From assembly GCA_017607445.1 (NCBI GenBank), contig JAEVHH010000007.1, positions 1,488,001 through 1,552,000 of the forward strand: a stretch of DNA of 64,000 nt. The letters run 5' to 3'. The number at the start of each line of letters is the position of its first letter. Position 1 is the stretch's first letter. The notes under the pieces are model-generated. The model was not told the origin of the DNA, made no database searches, and was given only the letters and a program-made list of their open reading frames with translations. The stretch is from Histoplasma ohiense (lineage: Eukaryota > Ascomycota > Eurotiomycetes > Onygenales > Ajellomycetaceae). The position numbers were made by a program, and so were the translations under genes. Of the stretch, positions 1-12,779 are shown piece by piece.

Positions 1-1460
1 ATAATCTCTATTCACAGTATTTACTGTACTCATACTACTGCTGAATCTGAAGCAATAAACATCATTGAAGAAAATCATGAAACACACATTTCTGTTATTG
101 AAAATATACAACAAATATCATTTTTCTTTATGAAACTGAATTCTGAATATAGTTCAGAAGAGAACATCTCTTCTGAAGATTTCAGCATAATTGAGACTGA
201 GAAAATAACTGTGACTAGAAGAATCAAGAAGTTACAGACTGAGAAGAAATTGTAAGAACTTCAACATCAATGCAATACTTTACTACAAAAATTGAATGAA
301 ACAATTTCAATCACTCAAAATACACTAGAAGCACATTCAAATTATGATAGAGATACAATTAATATAAATTGTAACTATAAAAATATCACAAGCATTTTCA
401 GATCACTGAAATTCATATTATAAATACTCAACATCTTAGTAAAAAGTACTGTGACTACTGTCAGTGAGAGATGTAGTCAGATATCACTTTGATAATTAGA
501 ACTTTGAGATCTCAGTATAAACAATTACTCTTCTCAGAAAGATATGAAAAAGTTCTGAAATCAAAATATAAAAGAATTCAAAAACTTTATTACAGTTATT
601 ATTGCTTTTCATATCAGTGATCTTGATTACTATAATAAATACAATCATTGAAAGATCATTGAAGCTGTCATTCATTTCAATGTCAAGATACAACAATATT
701 GATATCAACATATATATAATATATGAATTTTGTCATCATAAGAAGAATTTGTTAGTTGAATGCAATGTCAAATCATCAATTCAGATAAAAGTTTCTGAGA
801 TATCAATAGACAATACTGAAACACAAAGCAATAAGAAGATCAAACAGTTCAACAATTTATTTCATACTTATAATCAATTGAAAAACATCTGCAGCATTCT
901 TATAGTGAATATCATCAGAAATCACATCTCTATATAAAAGTTCTACCTTTCATTCACTGAGAATTTAACAAATATGCAATCAAATTGAAAGAGTTAAGCT
1001 ATAATTCCACTCTACATAAACTTGCAATGACAGAATTGAATCTGTCAGAGAGACAGAAGAAGTTTAAAAAAAAGTCAAATTTCAAAAACTTCACTCAAAG
1101 CTTTAACAATAGAAATAATACTGATAATAGATCATAAAACAAACATAGATGAAATGATACTACAAAGTTCAATGACTTCATTTAATCAAAATATTGCTGT
1201 TATTGCAAGTGATCAGAACATATCATCAATTTGTGCTTCAAACAACTCAAAAATGAATTCAAGAATGCCAAATCTGACTCAAAATCTGATACAAAAGACA
1301 TAAAGAACTCAAAGAATTCAAAAAACATTTAAAATACATCATTCAGCTTACAATGACAGTTATAAACATAGAAAGTCAATACAAAATCATCTTAAACTTC
1401 ACTATCACAGTGAAACTCACTACATCTAAGAATCTGCAAAAAATACTTGCACTAGTAGTG
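1..1460 (+). pseudogene. Gypsy-1 copy D, gag fragment (5' end outside window)
   Basis: This stretch aligns base for base with the start of the gag region of Gypsy-1 copy A (from 1770), beginning with the same Met-Ile-Ser-Thr-like N-terminus. It is cut off at 1460, inside the protease, exactly where the 5' LTR of copy A begins. A nucleocapsid CCHC knuckle (C-x2-C-x4-H-x4-C) is visible at 1195-1236, with one TGA inside. Many frames are broken by TGA or TAA replacing CGA, CAA, CAG or TGG. Copy A therefore probably inserted into D, which makes D the oldest Gypsy-1 layer here. The rest of D's pol is not seen in this window. Confidence 0.8.
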
Positions 1461-1723
1461 TGTAATGCACTCGTTTATTATTTCCTTATTATCTTCGCTT
1501 ATTCTTACCTCTTTTCATTATACTCTCGCTACTGCTATTTCTATATGTATATATATATTGATGTATGTATTTTGCACATCTTCTTTCTCTTTCTTTTCTT
1601 CCTTAGCAATTAGCTACACCACATTACACTACTATACTACACTTTACAATATATTACTATTATCTCTGCTATACTATAAACTATCTTCTACTGTTACTCT
1701 TCACACTGTCACTACATCTCACA
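1461..1723 (+). repeat. Gypsy-1 5' LTR (copy A)
   Basis: This 263-bp block starts TGTAATGCAC and ends CTCACA. The same block recurs at 15755, 16153, 23328 and, inverted, at 15972/23601 and 54868. Its left edge is sharp because the sequence to its left changes from copy to copy, and it begins TG and ends CA as LTRs do. The short ORFs inside it are chance T-rich frames. Confidence 0.9.
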
Positions 1724-1739
1724 GTTTCTAATCACTCAA
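1724..1739 (+). other. Probable primer-binding site of Gypsy-1 copy A
   Basis: Directly after the LTR is GTTTCTAATCACTCAA. The core TTCTAATC-x-CTC is shared with the unrelated LTR family Gypsy-2, also 1-2 bases after its LTR. It does not begin with the TGG that pairs with a tRNA 3' CCA end. Its complement resembles the anticodon arm of a serine tRNA (AGA), so a half-tRNA primer is inferred. Confidence 0.5.
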
Positions 1740-1770
1740 TCTTCAAGAGACAGTTCATTGAGTAATAGTC

Positions 1771-3190
1771 ATGATCTCTACCCACAGCATCCACTGTACT
1801 TGTGCTACCACTGAATCCAAAGCAACAAACATTATGAAAGAAAACCATGAAACACACACTTCTGTCACTGAAAGTGTGCAACAAGTATTATTTTTCTCTA
1901 TGAAATTGAACTCTGAGTATAGTTCAGAAGAGGATATCTCTTCTGAAGATCTCAATACAATTGAAATCAAAAAGATAGCTGTGATCAGAAGAATCAAAAA
2001 ATTACAGACTGAGAAAGAATTGCAAGAACTTCAACATCAGTGCAACACTTTACTGTAAGAATTGAATGAAATAATTTCAGTCATCTGAAATACACTAGAA
2101 GTGCATCTGAATCACAGTAGAGATACAACTAGTGTAAATAATAACTGCAATAACATCACAAATATTCTCAGATCATCAGAAGCCACACTACAAGCACTCA
2201 ACATTCTAATGAAAAGTGCTGTGACTACTGTCAGTGAAAGATATAGTCAGATATCACTTTGACAATTAGAACTTCAAGATCTCAACATGAGTGGTTACTT
2301 TTCTCAGAAAGATGTGGAAAAATTCTGAGATCAAAGTATGAAAGAATTCAAGAACTTTGTTACAGCTGCTATTGCTTTTCATATCAGTGATCTTGATTAC
2401 TACAATAAATATAATCATTGAAAGATCATTGAAGCTGTTACTCATTTCAATATTGAGATGCAACAATGTTGGTATCAATATACACATAATATATGAACTT
2501 TGCCACCATGAGAAGAATTTGTCAGCTGAATGTAATGTCAAGTCACTGACTTAGATAAAAGTTTCTGAGATGCTGATAGACAGTACTGAAAAACAGAGCA
2601 ACAAGAAGATCAGACAGTTCAACAATTTACTTCACACTTACAATCAATTGAAGAATATCTGCAGCATTCTTATAGTGAATATCATCAGAAATCACACCTC
2701 TATATGAAAGTTCTATCTTTCATTCACTGAGAATTTGATAAATATACAACCAAATTGGAAGAGTTAAGCTATGATGCCACTCTACATAAACTTGCAATGG
2801 CAGAATCAAATCTGTCAGAGAGATAGAAGAAGCTTAAAGAGAAGTCAAATTTCAAAAATCTCACTCAAAGCTTTAACAACAGAAATAATGCTGAAAATAG
2901 ATCACAAAACAAACACAGATGAAATGACACTACAAAGTCTGATGACTTCATTCAATCAAAATATTGCTGTTATTACAAGTGATCAGAACATATCATTGAT
3001 TTGTGTTTCAAATGATTCAAAGACAAATCCAAAAACACCAAATCCAACTCAAAACTCAATACAAAAGACACAAAGAACTCAAAGAACTCAAAAAACATTT
3101 AAAACACATCATTCAGCTTACAATGACAGCTATAAATGTGAAAAGTCAATACAAACACATCTTAAACTTCACTGTCACAGTGGAACTTGC
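1771..3190 (+). pseudogene. Gypsy-1 copy A gag pseudogene
   Basis: The reading starts at ATG 1771, about 48 bases after the LTR. The acidic, Ser/Glu-rich N-terminal ~95 residues are open to 2058; the region then continues with scattered TGA and TAA stops. The helical middle (tyrosines and aspartates around 2390-2470) matches copies B and D. At 2965-3006 is the remnant of the CCHC knuckle in which the second Cys has become Tyr (TGC to TAC). Gag would form the virus-like particle in the cytoplasm. Not functional in this copy. Confidence 0.8.
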
Positions 3191-3199
3191 TACATCTAA

Positions 3200-6100
3200 G
3201 AATCTACAAAAAGTGCTTGTACTAGTGAACTCTGAATCAGAAGTGAACTGTGTTAATGAATTTTGAGCAAAGAATCACAATCTAGAAGCTGCTCACTGCA
3301 AAATCAAAATAATCAAGTCAATTGATGAATGCATAATGCACTTCTTTGAAGAATATAACATTGCAACTACTGTCACTGATCACAAGAGTAATGCACAGCA
3401 GACATCTCATTTCTTTCATGCAATGAAGATGGAGAACTACAATTTTGTATTAGAATTTCCTTGATTAAGACAAACAAATTTTTTTATAGATTGATCAGAT
3501 GAACAATTCTTCTTTAGAAGCTCTGAAGATAAACAACAACCTCAAATTATTTCTGAACAAGATGTCTTAGCTGAAGTTCTTACAGAGGCTAGAGTAGAAA
3601 TGCTTGTAGTATTATCTACAGAATATTCAAAAGACTCAAAACATACTTCATATATATTCTCAGCTGTGTATTCAGACTTATCAATCAGTCTATCTAATTA
3701 TGTCATGTCATATGTGCATATCTTCTCAGAAGAAGCTGCTATAAGTGTGAAAAGATCAGAAAAGACAGAACACTGTATAAATCTCAAGTCTGATACACAA
3801 TCTTCATTTATATCAATATACAATCTCTCTGAAACTGAGTTAGTCACTCTAAGAGAATATTTAAAAAATGTATTAGATAAAGAGTGGATACAACTGTTCA
3901 GTAGTCTGACTGATACACTGATTCTCTTTGTCTTCAAAAAAGATAATGAACTCTGTCTTTGTGTAGACTATTGAGGGTTAAATCAAATCATTATCAAGAA
4001 CCAATACCCTCTATCTCTAATAAGTGAATTATTTGATAGACTTTCAAAAGTCAAGATATTCACTAAGCTGGATCTTTGAGATGCCTATCACTGCATACTT
4101 ATAGCAGCAAAAGACCATTGAAAGACAGTCTTTAGAACAAGATATGAATATTTTGAATATATAATTATACCATTTGAACTAGCTAATGCTTCAGCAACAT
4201 TTCAAGCATACATTAACAATATTTTGTCTGATTTGTTGGATATATATTGTGTTGTCTATTTGAATGACATTCTCATATTCTCCAATTCAAAGCAGGAACA
4301 TAAAGTGCATGTTACTAAGATGCTAGAATATCTCAAATATGTGAATCTATTTGCAAAACTCTCTAAGTGTGAATTTGAAGTAGACAAAGTCTCATTTCTG
4401 AGATTTGTTATAGATACAAATGATGTCAAGATGAAGTCAGACAGAGTCTTCACTATTATAGAATGATCTACATCTAAATCAATTAAAGAGATTCAATTCT
4501 TCTTGAGTTTTGCTAATTTCTATCAGTGATTTATTAAGTCATTCTCCTCTATTGCAGCCTCATTATTTGAACTTACAAAAGAGAGCAAGAAGAGGAAAAG
4601 AAAAGCCACTTTTATATGAACAGAAGATACTCAAAATGCTTTCAATAAGCTCAAATCACACTTTATACATACTTCTCTATTAACTCATTTTGACTCAGCT
4701 CAGTGTATTCAGATCAAATCTGATGCATTCACTTTTGCAGTCACTGCTATTCTGTCACAGTTGCAGAATGATGAGTACTGACATTCAGTTGTCTTCTGAT
4801 TAAGAAAGTTGATTGATGTGGAAATGTGTTATGATACTCATAATAAAGAACTCTTGACTATTGTAGCAGTATTTAAGAATTGAAGATACTATCTGAAGAG
4901 AAGTCAGTATTCAATTCAAATCTGATCTGATCATGCTAATCTGCAGTACTTTATGACAACTAAGAAACTGAACAGATATCAGATCAGATAAGTGAAAGCT
5001 TTATCTATTTATGATTTTGTATTACTGCACTGCTCTGAATCAAAGAATTCAGCTGATGGGCTCAGTCATTGTGCAGACTACAGTGAGATCTATAACAGTC
5101 AAACTATGTTATCTACTCTGCAACAGAAGCTGAAATATGAAGTTAGACTAGACTGAAAAGTTGATACTTCTTTTCAAAATGATATTTCTTCTGATGTAGT
5201 CTGTGCACAGATCTCTAATGAGTAAAATACTTCTTTTAATAAGTGAAAAATGCTTCATACATCAACATCTTCTACCTCTCATGTAAACTCTTTTCCTCTG
5301 ATGCACATTGAGCAATATATGCTCTGAATTGCAGTCAATAAGGCTATTCTTGAGAACTCAGCATATACAGAAATGCCTGAATTCTTCACTTCATTTCTGA
5401 ATAAAACACAGAAGATTGATTCTTTTGCTGCTGAGCAAAGAGAGAAGATAAAAGAGAAGAATATGATTGTTGCTGAAAATATGCTATAAACAATTTCTGA
5501 GAATGATATATTGCATGCTGATGATTGTATGTATGTCTCTCAACAAAAGACATTCATTGATGAAATTATCAGTGCAAATCATGATGATCTGCAGAGGGGT
5601 CACTTTGATATAAAAAAGTTTATAGACAGCATTCAGAACAAATACTATTGATATGAGCTAGTCAGAGATATCAAAGATTATATATTCACTTGTGATACTT
5701 GTCAAAGAGTAAAATCAAAACAGCACAGATAATATGAAGAATTGAGTACAATTCTCTTATCATCAAATTCTTTTGAATTCATTATTATAAATTTTATTAC
5801 AGACTTGCCAGCCTCTACATTTCTTCATCAAATCTACAATGCAATTTTAGTGATTGTGAATATATATACCAAGTTTACAATCTATATTCCTTGCATCAAA
5901 AACATTACTGCTGATGAACTAGCAGAAATCATTTATATCAAGTTCTATACAATTTACAGAGTATTCAAAAATCATATATTCAATCAAAATTCACTGTTTA
6001 CAAGTCATTATTGGTCCATCTTTTGTTATATGCTAGACACACACCAGAAACTTTCAACAGCCTTTCACTCTCAAACAGATGATCAAACAGAACAATAAAA

Positions 6101-6840
6101 TCAAATCTTGAAACATTATCTTCAATGCTTTATCAACTATCATCAAGATGACTGAGCATGCTGGCTATCACTGACACAGTTTGTTTACAATATCTCTCAA
6201 CATATCTCTACTGAAATGGCATCCACAGAAGCTCTAATGGAATATCAATCTGATTTGAAAATTAATGTCAGCAAATCATCACAACTGATCACCATACATG
6301 CTGCTAGCTGTGCAAAACATATTGAGAAAACATGTCATAAGCTTATCAAGAATCTACAAAAGACATGACAAGCACAGAAAATCTATTATAATGTAAAACA
6401 TAAGCCTCAACAATTTAAAATAGATGACTATGTCATACTCAATGCAAAAAATCTTCAATTGCTGCATCCAGTTTGCAAACTTGATCATAAATATGTTGGA
6501 CTCTTCAAGATTCTGAATATCATTGAAAAACAAGCATACAAACTAGAACTGTCATCTTTATATAGAAGCATCCATTCTGTATTCTATATATCTTTATTGA
6601 AGCCATACAACTGCAGGAATGGAGCTCTATCAGAATCAGAATCAGAACTTATCAATGAAGAAGAAGAATATCAAGTTGAAGAAATTCTTGAAAAACAATA
6701 ACAAAAAAACAAATCTTCAGAATATCTTGTGAAATGAACAGATTGAAATTCTAGTGATGATACATGGAAACTGAAAGAAAACATATTGAACACTCAGACA
6801 TTCAAAATCTTCCTCAAACAAAAAAATGAACAACAAATAC
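3200..6840 (+). pseudogene. Gypsy-1 copy A pol pseudogene (PR-RT-RNaseH-IN-chromodomain)
   Basis: The protease site near 3222-3260 reads LVNSESEVNCV, with the active Asp changed to Asn (codon 3228-3230). Reverse transcriptase lies around 3600-4470: the LCVDY motif ends at a TGA where Arg is expected (near 3972), and the catalytic motif is YLND instead of YLDD (Asn codon 4263-4265). RNase H is near 4700-4980 (SDAFTFAVTAILSQ). Integrase has its His/Cys zinc region at about 5575-5715 ending CDTCQR, and the catalytic core at 5786-6095 (TAFHSQTDDQTEQ). A chromodomain follows at 6718-6830 (EYLVK, then SSDDTW). Family order is that of chromodomain-bearing fungal Ty3/Gypsy elements. Many TGA codons stand where Arg or Trp is expected. 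Confidence 0.88.
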
Positions 6841-7059
6841 AAAAACAACATATCTTCAAACATCAAAAGCACAAATATCAAGTCAAAAGATGTCAGAAAT
6901 GCAAATCTTAAATTGAAAAACACTAGAAGTGCAAATCTCACTCAAACTTCAATCAAATGTATTTTTTTTAGAAGGATTTTATCAGAGAAAAGAAAAAAAG
7001 AAAAAAATTCAATTTGAGTATAATAAATACAAAAGATAAAAAATACAAGCAAGGAAAAG

Positions 7060-7330
7060 TGTAAGAGATGATTGTAGGTATAATTATGGAAGTAGTGTGA
7101 AGTACACATGTAGAATGTTAAGAAGGTAGCAATCTCTATTATTCAAAGCTAATTGCTGATCTTCTAATATCTATGGATATCAGTGAGCATTATATAGGCG
7201 ACTATCATGTGCTACAGCTGTCTATGATGCTGTGTGCTATGTCCCTCTTCATTAATTCTGATGTGTTCTGTGTTCTTCTATTGCCATATAGCTATTTTCT
7301 AATATAGATATCTCTGTTGTGTCTATTACA
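7060..7330 (-). repeat. Gypsy-2 3' LTR (copy 1)
   Basis: 271 bp, TG...CA ends when read on the minus strand. Partner at 13933-14203. The minus-strand start TGTAATAG is the same as in the copies at 24218, 56212 and 63065. Confidence 0.95.
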
Positions 7331-7346
7331 ATTATCTCTCTTCTTC
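7331..7346 (-). other. Polypurine tract of Gypsy-2 copy 1
   Basis: Read on the minus strand this is GAAGAAGAGAGATAAT, directly abutting the 3' LTR. It is the expected plus-strand primer position and is conserved at 38369-38384 and, with slight changes, at 63049-63064. Confidence 0.75.
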
Positions 7347-7425
7347 AAAGGCCTGGTTCTCAGAGCTTCTTACTGCAATGTGTGAAGTTTGTAACATGTG
7401 CTGTGTGGTTAATATTGTATAGAGT

Positions 7426-7839
7426 TTGCAGAATTGGGCTGGATTAATTGTTGAGATTAATTCTGAAGTGTTGCTGTTTCAGAAGAATGTTTTTTCATCT
7501 CTGATGTCAATGCAGTTCAATCACAATTTAGACACAACTTCTGAACCTCTTTTCTTTGACTTTTACATCAAAAAGTTGTACTCTAACAAAATCATCACCA
7601 CCATCACCATCAATGATTTTTTATTTAAAAAGAATACATCAATTTATCAAACAAAGTACACTGTATCTTTCTATGTGATTTTTATTGTGAAATTCAAAGT
7701 TTTGATTGCATGATTGTATTTTTCATTTTGGGTTGAGTTTTGTGTTGTTGCAATCTCTTTGATCAACATTGCAATATTGATTTCAATCTTCAACATCTGT
7801 TTTTCTTTCTTGTTGCTTTTGCTTTTCCTCCTCCTTTGA
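7426..7839 (+). pseudogene. Hydrophobic ORF beside the 3' LTR, antisense to Gypsy-2 copy 1
   Basis: An open frame with one internal TGA (7711-7713; Trp in copies 2 and 3) runs to a stop at 7837-7839. The first ATG in frame is at 7504; an upstream TTG at 7426 would extend it. The second half is strongly hydrophobic and Leu-rich, with two stretches long enough to cross a membrane. The frame recurs in copy 2 (37876-38211) and, with an upstream frameshift, in copy 3 (62557-62811). It lies on the same strand as, and just upstream of, the three-exon antisense gene. It could be a separate small gene, an upstream exon or 5' UTR. I do not recognise the product. Confidence 0.4.
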
Positions 7840-7873
7840 ATAAGGCCTTGATACTAATTAAAGTTATGATAGA

Positions 7874-9015
7874 ATGTCAGAATCAGCTGTTTCTGTTGCT
7901 GGTTTGAAGTCTATGGAGGGTGATATGCTGTCTGTCATTGAGAGCATTTGCTTGGGTTGTCTGGAGAGGTTGCAGAACCCCCCAGTATACTCTTGCTTTG
8001 TGAATAATGAACAGATACACTGTCACATCTGTCATATATCAAATAAAAGTTGTGCTGCTGTAAGTTTTCTTAAACTGAGGTTGTTATGAGTACTAACAGA
8101 TTATAGATGCCTGAGCACTTTCATGAAATCAGTCAATCTTTGATCAATGAATTTCACAAAATGCTGCTCTCTGATGAAATTCTGAATGAGAGATTTACCA
8201 TATATCAAACTGTCATTGCAAGATTTGTACTTGATGTGCAGATCTATAAGAACACAGATGAGATTCTAGAATTCTATATGAACTCTGATGATTTGTTGTC
8301 ACAGCAGAGTGTGACATTTGATCATAGCAGTGTTTCAGAAAGTATGTTTTCACATTCTGCTATTACATCAGTGTCATTCTCACTGAGCCAAGATCTTGGT
8401 ATGTTATTTGAGTTGACTGATAATGTAGATGAAGATGAGGAAGTGGACAGTTTCATTGAAGTGTTAGAAAGAAACACAGCAGTATATTGCTGTCATTGTA
8501 TTCAACATTTGACAACATCCCCTCATCATCATTGTGAGTCTGCTGAGAATCAACACAAAAAATGCAAGCACTGCTTGATGACAAAGCACATCTGTATTTC
8601 AGTAAGTTATTATTCAAAACAAATGTTTTTACAGTATATAATATTAACTTTCTATTAGATGTCAGTGAATGTTATTGAATTGACTCAGACAGTTATCAAC
8701 ACTGCTGAGAATCTAATTGTCACTGATGTGAACATTTTGAATATTAACATTTTGCAGAGTACTGTGACTGTGGCAGTTAGATTCTTTGCTGTGAAGATCT
8801 GAAAGATTCAATGAGATGATTCTTTTGAGACTTCAGCTGAAACAGTGATTGATGAGATCTCAGTGATTACATCATCAGTTGCAGCTCTCAAGTCATTGTT
8901 GAAATATTGTGCTTTGTCAGTTGAGGAAATCTGAGATAATAAGCAGGTTTGTCTTGATGATAATTCCTCAAATGACACTGATCAAGCTGAGACAGATCTG
9001 TTTTTTAATCTCTGA
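7874..9015 (+). pseudogene. Three-exon antisense accessory gene of Gypsy-2 (copy 1)
   Basis: Exon 1 is 7874-8059 (62 codons from ATG). Intron 1 is 8060-8106, 47 bp: GTAAGT donor, TACTAACA branch site at 8091, TAG acceptor. Exon 2 is 8107-8601 (165 codons). Intron 2 is 8602-8658, 57 bp: GTAAGT donor, ATTAAC branch-like site, TTAG acceptor. Exon 3 is 8659-9015 (118 codons plus stop). Both junctions are phase 0. Exon 1 has the Cys pattern C-x2-C-x11-C-x8-C-x2-C-x6-C and the end of exon 2 has C-x2-C-x11-C-x9-C-x2-C-x6-C; an acidic stretch precedes the latter. Exon 3 carries three TGA stops in this copy (two near 8798-8815, one near 8930). The gene ends about 45 bp from the end of pol, tail to tail. 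Unknown family. Confidence 0.7.
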
Positions 9016-9059
9016 ATGAAATAAATATATTCAGCAGTCATTGTTGTCTTCTTCATTTT

Positions 9060-12000
9060 CATTTACTAACTGACTTCTGATAGATTTTATTAAACTGTTC
9101 CAAGTACTTCTGACTGTTCATCAAGTTTTTCTCAGATTTCCAAGAATTGTCTGTGTCTGTACAATCTTTCCATTTGACAAGATACTGTGTTTGACTGTGG
9201 TACTGACACTTGTCTAATATAGCTTCAACTTTTCATTTCTCTTGTGTGTATATAATTATCAGTTCTGCTTGTGGGATTTGTCTGTTGCATGTGTGATATG
9301 ATTCAAGAAGAGAAACATGGAATACAGAATGAATTTCTTTATATTACAGTGTGAGTTTCAGTTTGTACATCTGTGTATCACAGATATCAATTATTTGAAA
9401 GAGATTCAAAAATCAATGATCTAGTTTGGGTGAGGATTGCAAGATGGATATATTTTTTGCACACAGTATTACTCAGTCCTCTATCTTAAAGCTTTTTGAT
9501 ATATGATGCTGATCATAATACTTTTTCTCAGCTGCTTTGACAGCTTTCAGACATTCTTGAATCTTGTTCTCTGCTTGCTTCATCTGTTCCACTTGTTCCA
9601 TCATCAATTTTGACATACTCATGCTTGGAGGTTCCATGTCTATGCAAAGTTCAGTTGGTCAGCCGATCATTGCTTCAGATGGTGTCATTTTTATCAATGC
9701 ATGGAAGATGTTGTTATATGCTCATTGCATCAGAGAAATCCATTCTATTCAGTTATCTTGCTGATAGCTGCAATATGTGTGAAGATAATGTTCAATCATC
9801 TGGTTCAATCATTCTGTCTGGCTGTCGGTTTGTGGATGGAATGTTGTCGATAATTTTTGTTGAACATGGAGCAGATAACACAATGTCAATCAAAACTTGC
9901 TATTTATTAATGAATCTTGATTGCTAATAATGTTTGCAGATAGATCAAAGTTCTTTGCAATTCTTTATATAATAATATCTGTAAGTTCTTCTGCATCTAA
10001 CTCTGAAGATGTGGGCACAATTATGGCTCATTTGATGAATAAATCAATAAATACAACAATAGCATTATAGATTTGATTTCTCTTTTTATTATCTGACAGG
10101 CCTTCAATAAAGTTCATGCTAATTGTATGTCATTTCTTATCTGGCACTGGATGTGATTGTAGCAATCCATATGGCTTGTGCTGTGGTATCTTGATGTGTT
10201 GGCAAACATTGCAAGTTCTTACATATTCTGCAATCTCATTGCTCATACCATGCCACAAGTACTTGCATTTGATTGCTTTGATGATTTTGTCACATTCAAA
10301 ATGGCCATCTTGAGAATCATTGTGATTCATTTTCATTATTTCATGTTTTATAGTCTTGTCTTGTGATATATAGACTTTATCATCTTTTCTGAGCAGATCA
10401 TCTTTATCTACTGCTCAGATTGAATAATTATCTACACTAATGTCATTCATCTCTAGTCTTCTGTGAAGTTCAGACATACTGATGTCTCTATTCTGAATCT
10501 GCAGTAAGAGTTCAATGATAGATTTGATTATCTTTTCATGATAGACTGTCTCAGATTCAAATATCTTGACAGCTAGAATCTGTGGCATCAGAGTCTCTAG
10601 ATTTAACTCTGTAACATCTGCAATCTCATTCTCATCTGCAGATGTGTTCTTTATTCTGCAGAGATTGTTGTCATCAATGACTACAGATCTTTTCATTTAA
10701 CAATTTTCATTAGCTTGCAGATTTTTTTGCATCATCTTGACACATTGATCTAACTTTGTGTTTTCTTTTGTCTTTAGTGATTTAAAGATCCTCTTACACA
10801 GCTTCTCTTACAGAGTAGAAAGTCTCATCAAGAGAGCTGTGTGTTTTACAAAATCTGAGTGATGACTTGATACATCTGTGGGATTATTTTTCTCAGAACA
10901 GTGCTCTATTTCAAAATTGAACACTGAGAGTATTTTCATCCAGTGAATCTGACACTCATTTAGCTGCTTTGTTGTCATGAAGCACTGGAGATTGACATGA
11001 TCAGATAAAACAGTTATTGAGTGTCTGCTATTATGTAAGTAGTGATGTCATTGTCTGAAAGCTTCTACAATCAGCAATATTTCTAGATTATATATTTGAT
11101 AACATCTTTCTGTTTCTGTGAGCTTTCTAGATCAAAACATGATTGGGTGTCAGTGATCATCATTCATTAATTGTGATATTACTGCAGTGATTGCAACATC
11201 AGATCCATTCATTTCCATATGAAGTTTTCACTGCAGATCAAAGTGGATCAACAATGATGCTTTTGTAAAGCATTCTTTTAACTGCAAAATTGTGTGCTTG
11301 TAGTTTTCATCTAACTGAACAGATGTGTTATTCTTCCTTCTTTTTATTTCATAATCTTTTAACAATTCAGTCAGAGGTGCTGTTATTATCAAGAACTTGT
11401 ATATGAATTGATGATAGAAATTGACAAATTCTAGAAATATTTGCAATTCATTTATAGTTCACAGTTCTGGCCAATCTAGAATTGTGTTGATGTGGTGTTT
11501 CTCAACAGTAATGCTCTGTATGGTAACCACAAAACCCAAAAATTCAATTTCTGTTGTGTGGAATGTACACTTACTAAGTTTGGCATATAGTCTTCATCGC
11601 CTTAACTGTTCCAGCATGTTCTTAACATGGATGACATGTTCATCAAGTGTGTTTGAATAGATTATGATATTGTCAAGATAAGTCATGCAATATATGTCTA
11701 AAAGGTTGCTGAGGGCTTTGTTGATATAAGATTGAAAGATTGCAGGGGCATTGGTTAGCTCAAAAGGTAAGACTAGATATTCAAAGTGTTCATATTGTGT
11801 TTGAAATGCTGTTTTTCATTCATCCTCTGCTCATATGTGAATTCTATGATATGTGTCTCTAAGATTCAGTTGTGTATATATTTTGGCATCTGCTAATCTA
11901 TCAAGTATTTCACTTATCAAGGGCAGTGGGTATCGATTCTTGACTGTTATTTCATTCAATCCTTGATAATTCATGCAAAGATGCAGGGTTTCATCTTTCT

Positions 12001-12770
12001 TGAGTGTGAATAATACTGATGTGTCAGCTGGGCTCTTGGATGAATGTATCCAATTCTTCTCTAATATCTTTTTGATATATTCTTGGAGGACAGAGAGTTC
12101 TTGAGGTGATAGATTATATATTGATTGATATGAAGATTTCTTGCCAGGTTTGAGCTCTATGACATGATCATGAGGTGCATGCTCTGCATCAGATATGTCT
12201 TCTCAGAATACATCAAGATAATCTTTATAATCATCTGAGATATTTGGCTCAGTTGCTGCACTCGCAGCTTGTAATGATAAGGCAGTGAATATAATATTGT
12301 CATTATCAATTAGTGTTGCAAATTCTTTAGCAGTATTCAGATGCACATGGTTAATATTCAATGCTTTTCTATAGATTCAGCATCTTCACACCCAGTCAAT
12401 ATCAGAATTCACAGCTTCCAACCACAGCATGCTCAAAATTACATCATATCTGCTAATGTCAGCCTCTTTGAAATGGTGGAATCCTTCTCAGAGAACATGT
12501 TCATCATTGATAATCTTCATTGCAGCTTTTTGTTGTTCATATAATTTAATCTTATGATTATCAACTGCTTCCACTACTTTTGATTTATCTTCTGTCTTTG
12601 AGAAATATTTTGATGCTCAGACATGGGACACAAAGTTTGCATCTGCATCAGAATTCACTAGTGTTCACATCATCAATCATTCTGCTTCTGTCAGCATTCA
12701 TGTATTCATCATCAATAATTGTTTATCTCACAGTCTAGTTGTTCATATTCTCAATGCAGCAGCTGCTTCT
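9060..12770 (-). pseudogene. Gypsy-2 copy 1 pol pseudogene
   Basis: Read on the minus strand. The protease remnant is near 12650 (LVNSDADANF, an Asn where the active Asp is expected). The RT motif near 11669-11680 reads YLDN instead of YLDD. RNase H lies around 11230-10990. The integrase zinc region is at 10130-10336 (His pair, then CNVCQ). The integrase core runs about 10110-9790. A chromodomain at roughly 9170-9070 contains YLVKWKDCTDTDNSW. The reading frame is broken many times, mostly by TGA. The stop after the chromodomain falls near 9062. Confidence 0.88.
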
Positions 12771-12779
12771 ATGATTGAA

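Noticed and set aside
1465..1731. Ser/Leu/Thr-rich ORFs inside the Gypsy-1 LTRs (also near 15759, 16091, 23259, 54854)
   Set aside because: They follow the T/C-rich LTR in several frames, change frame between copies and carry no codon signal; chance open frames.
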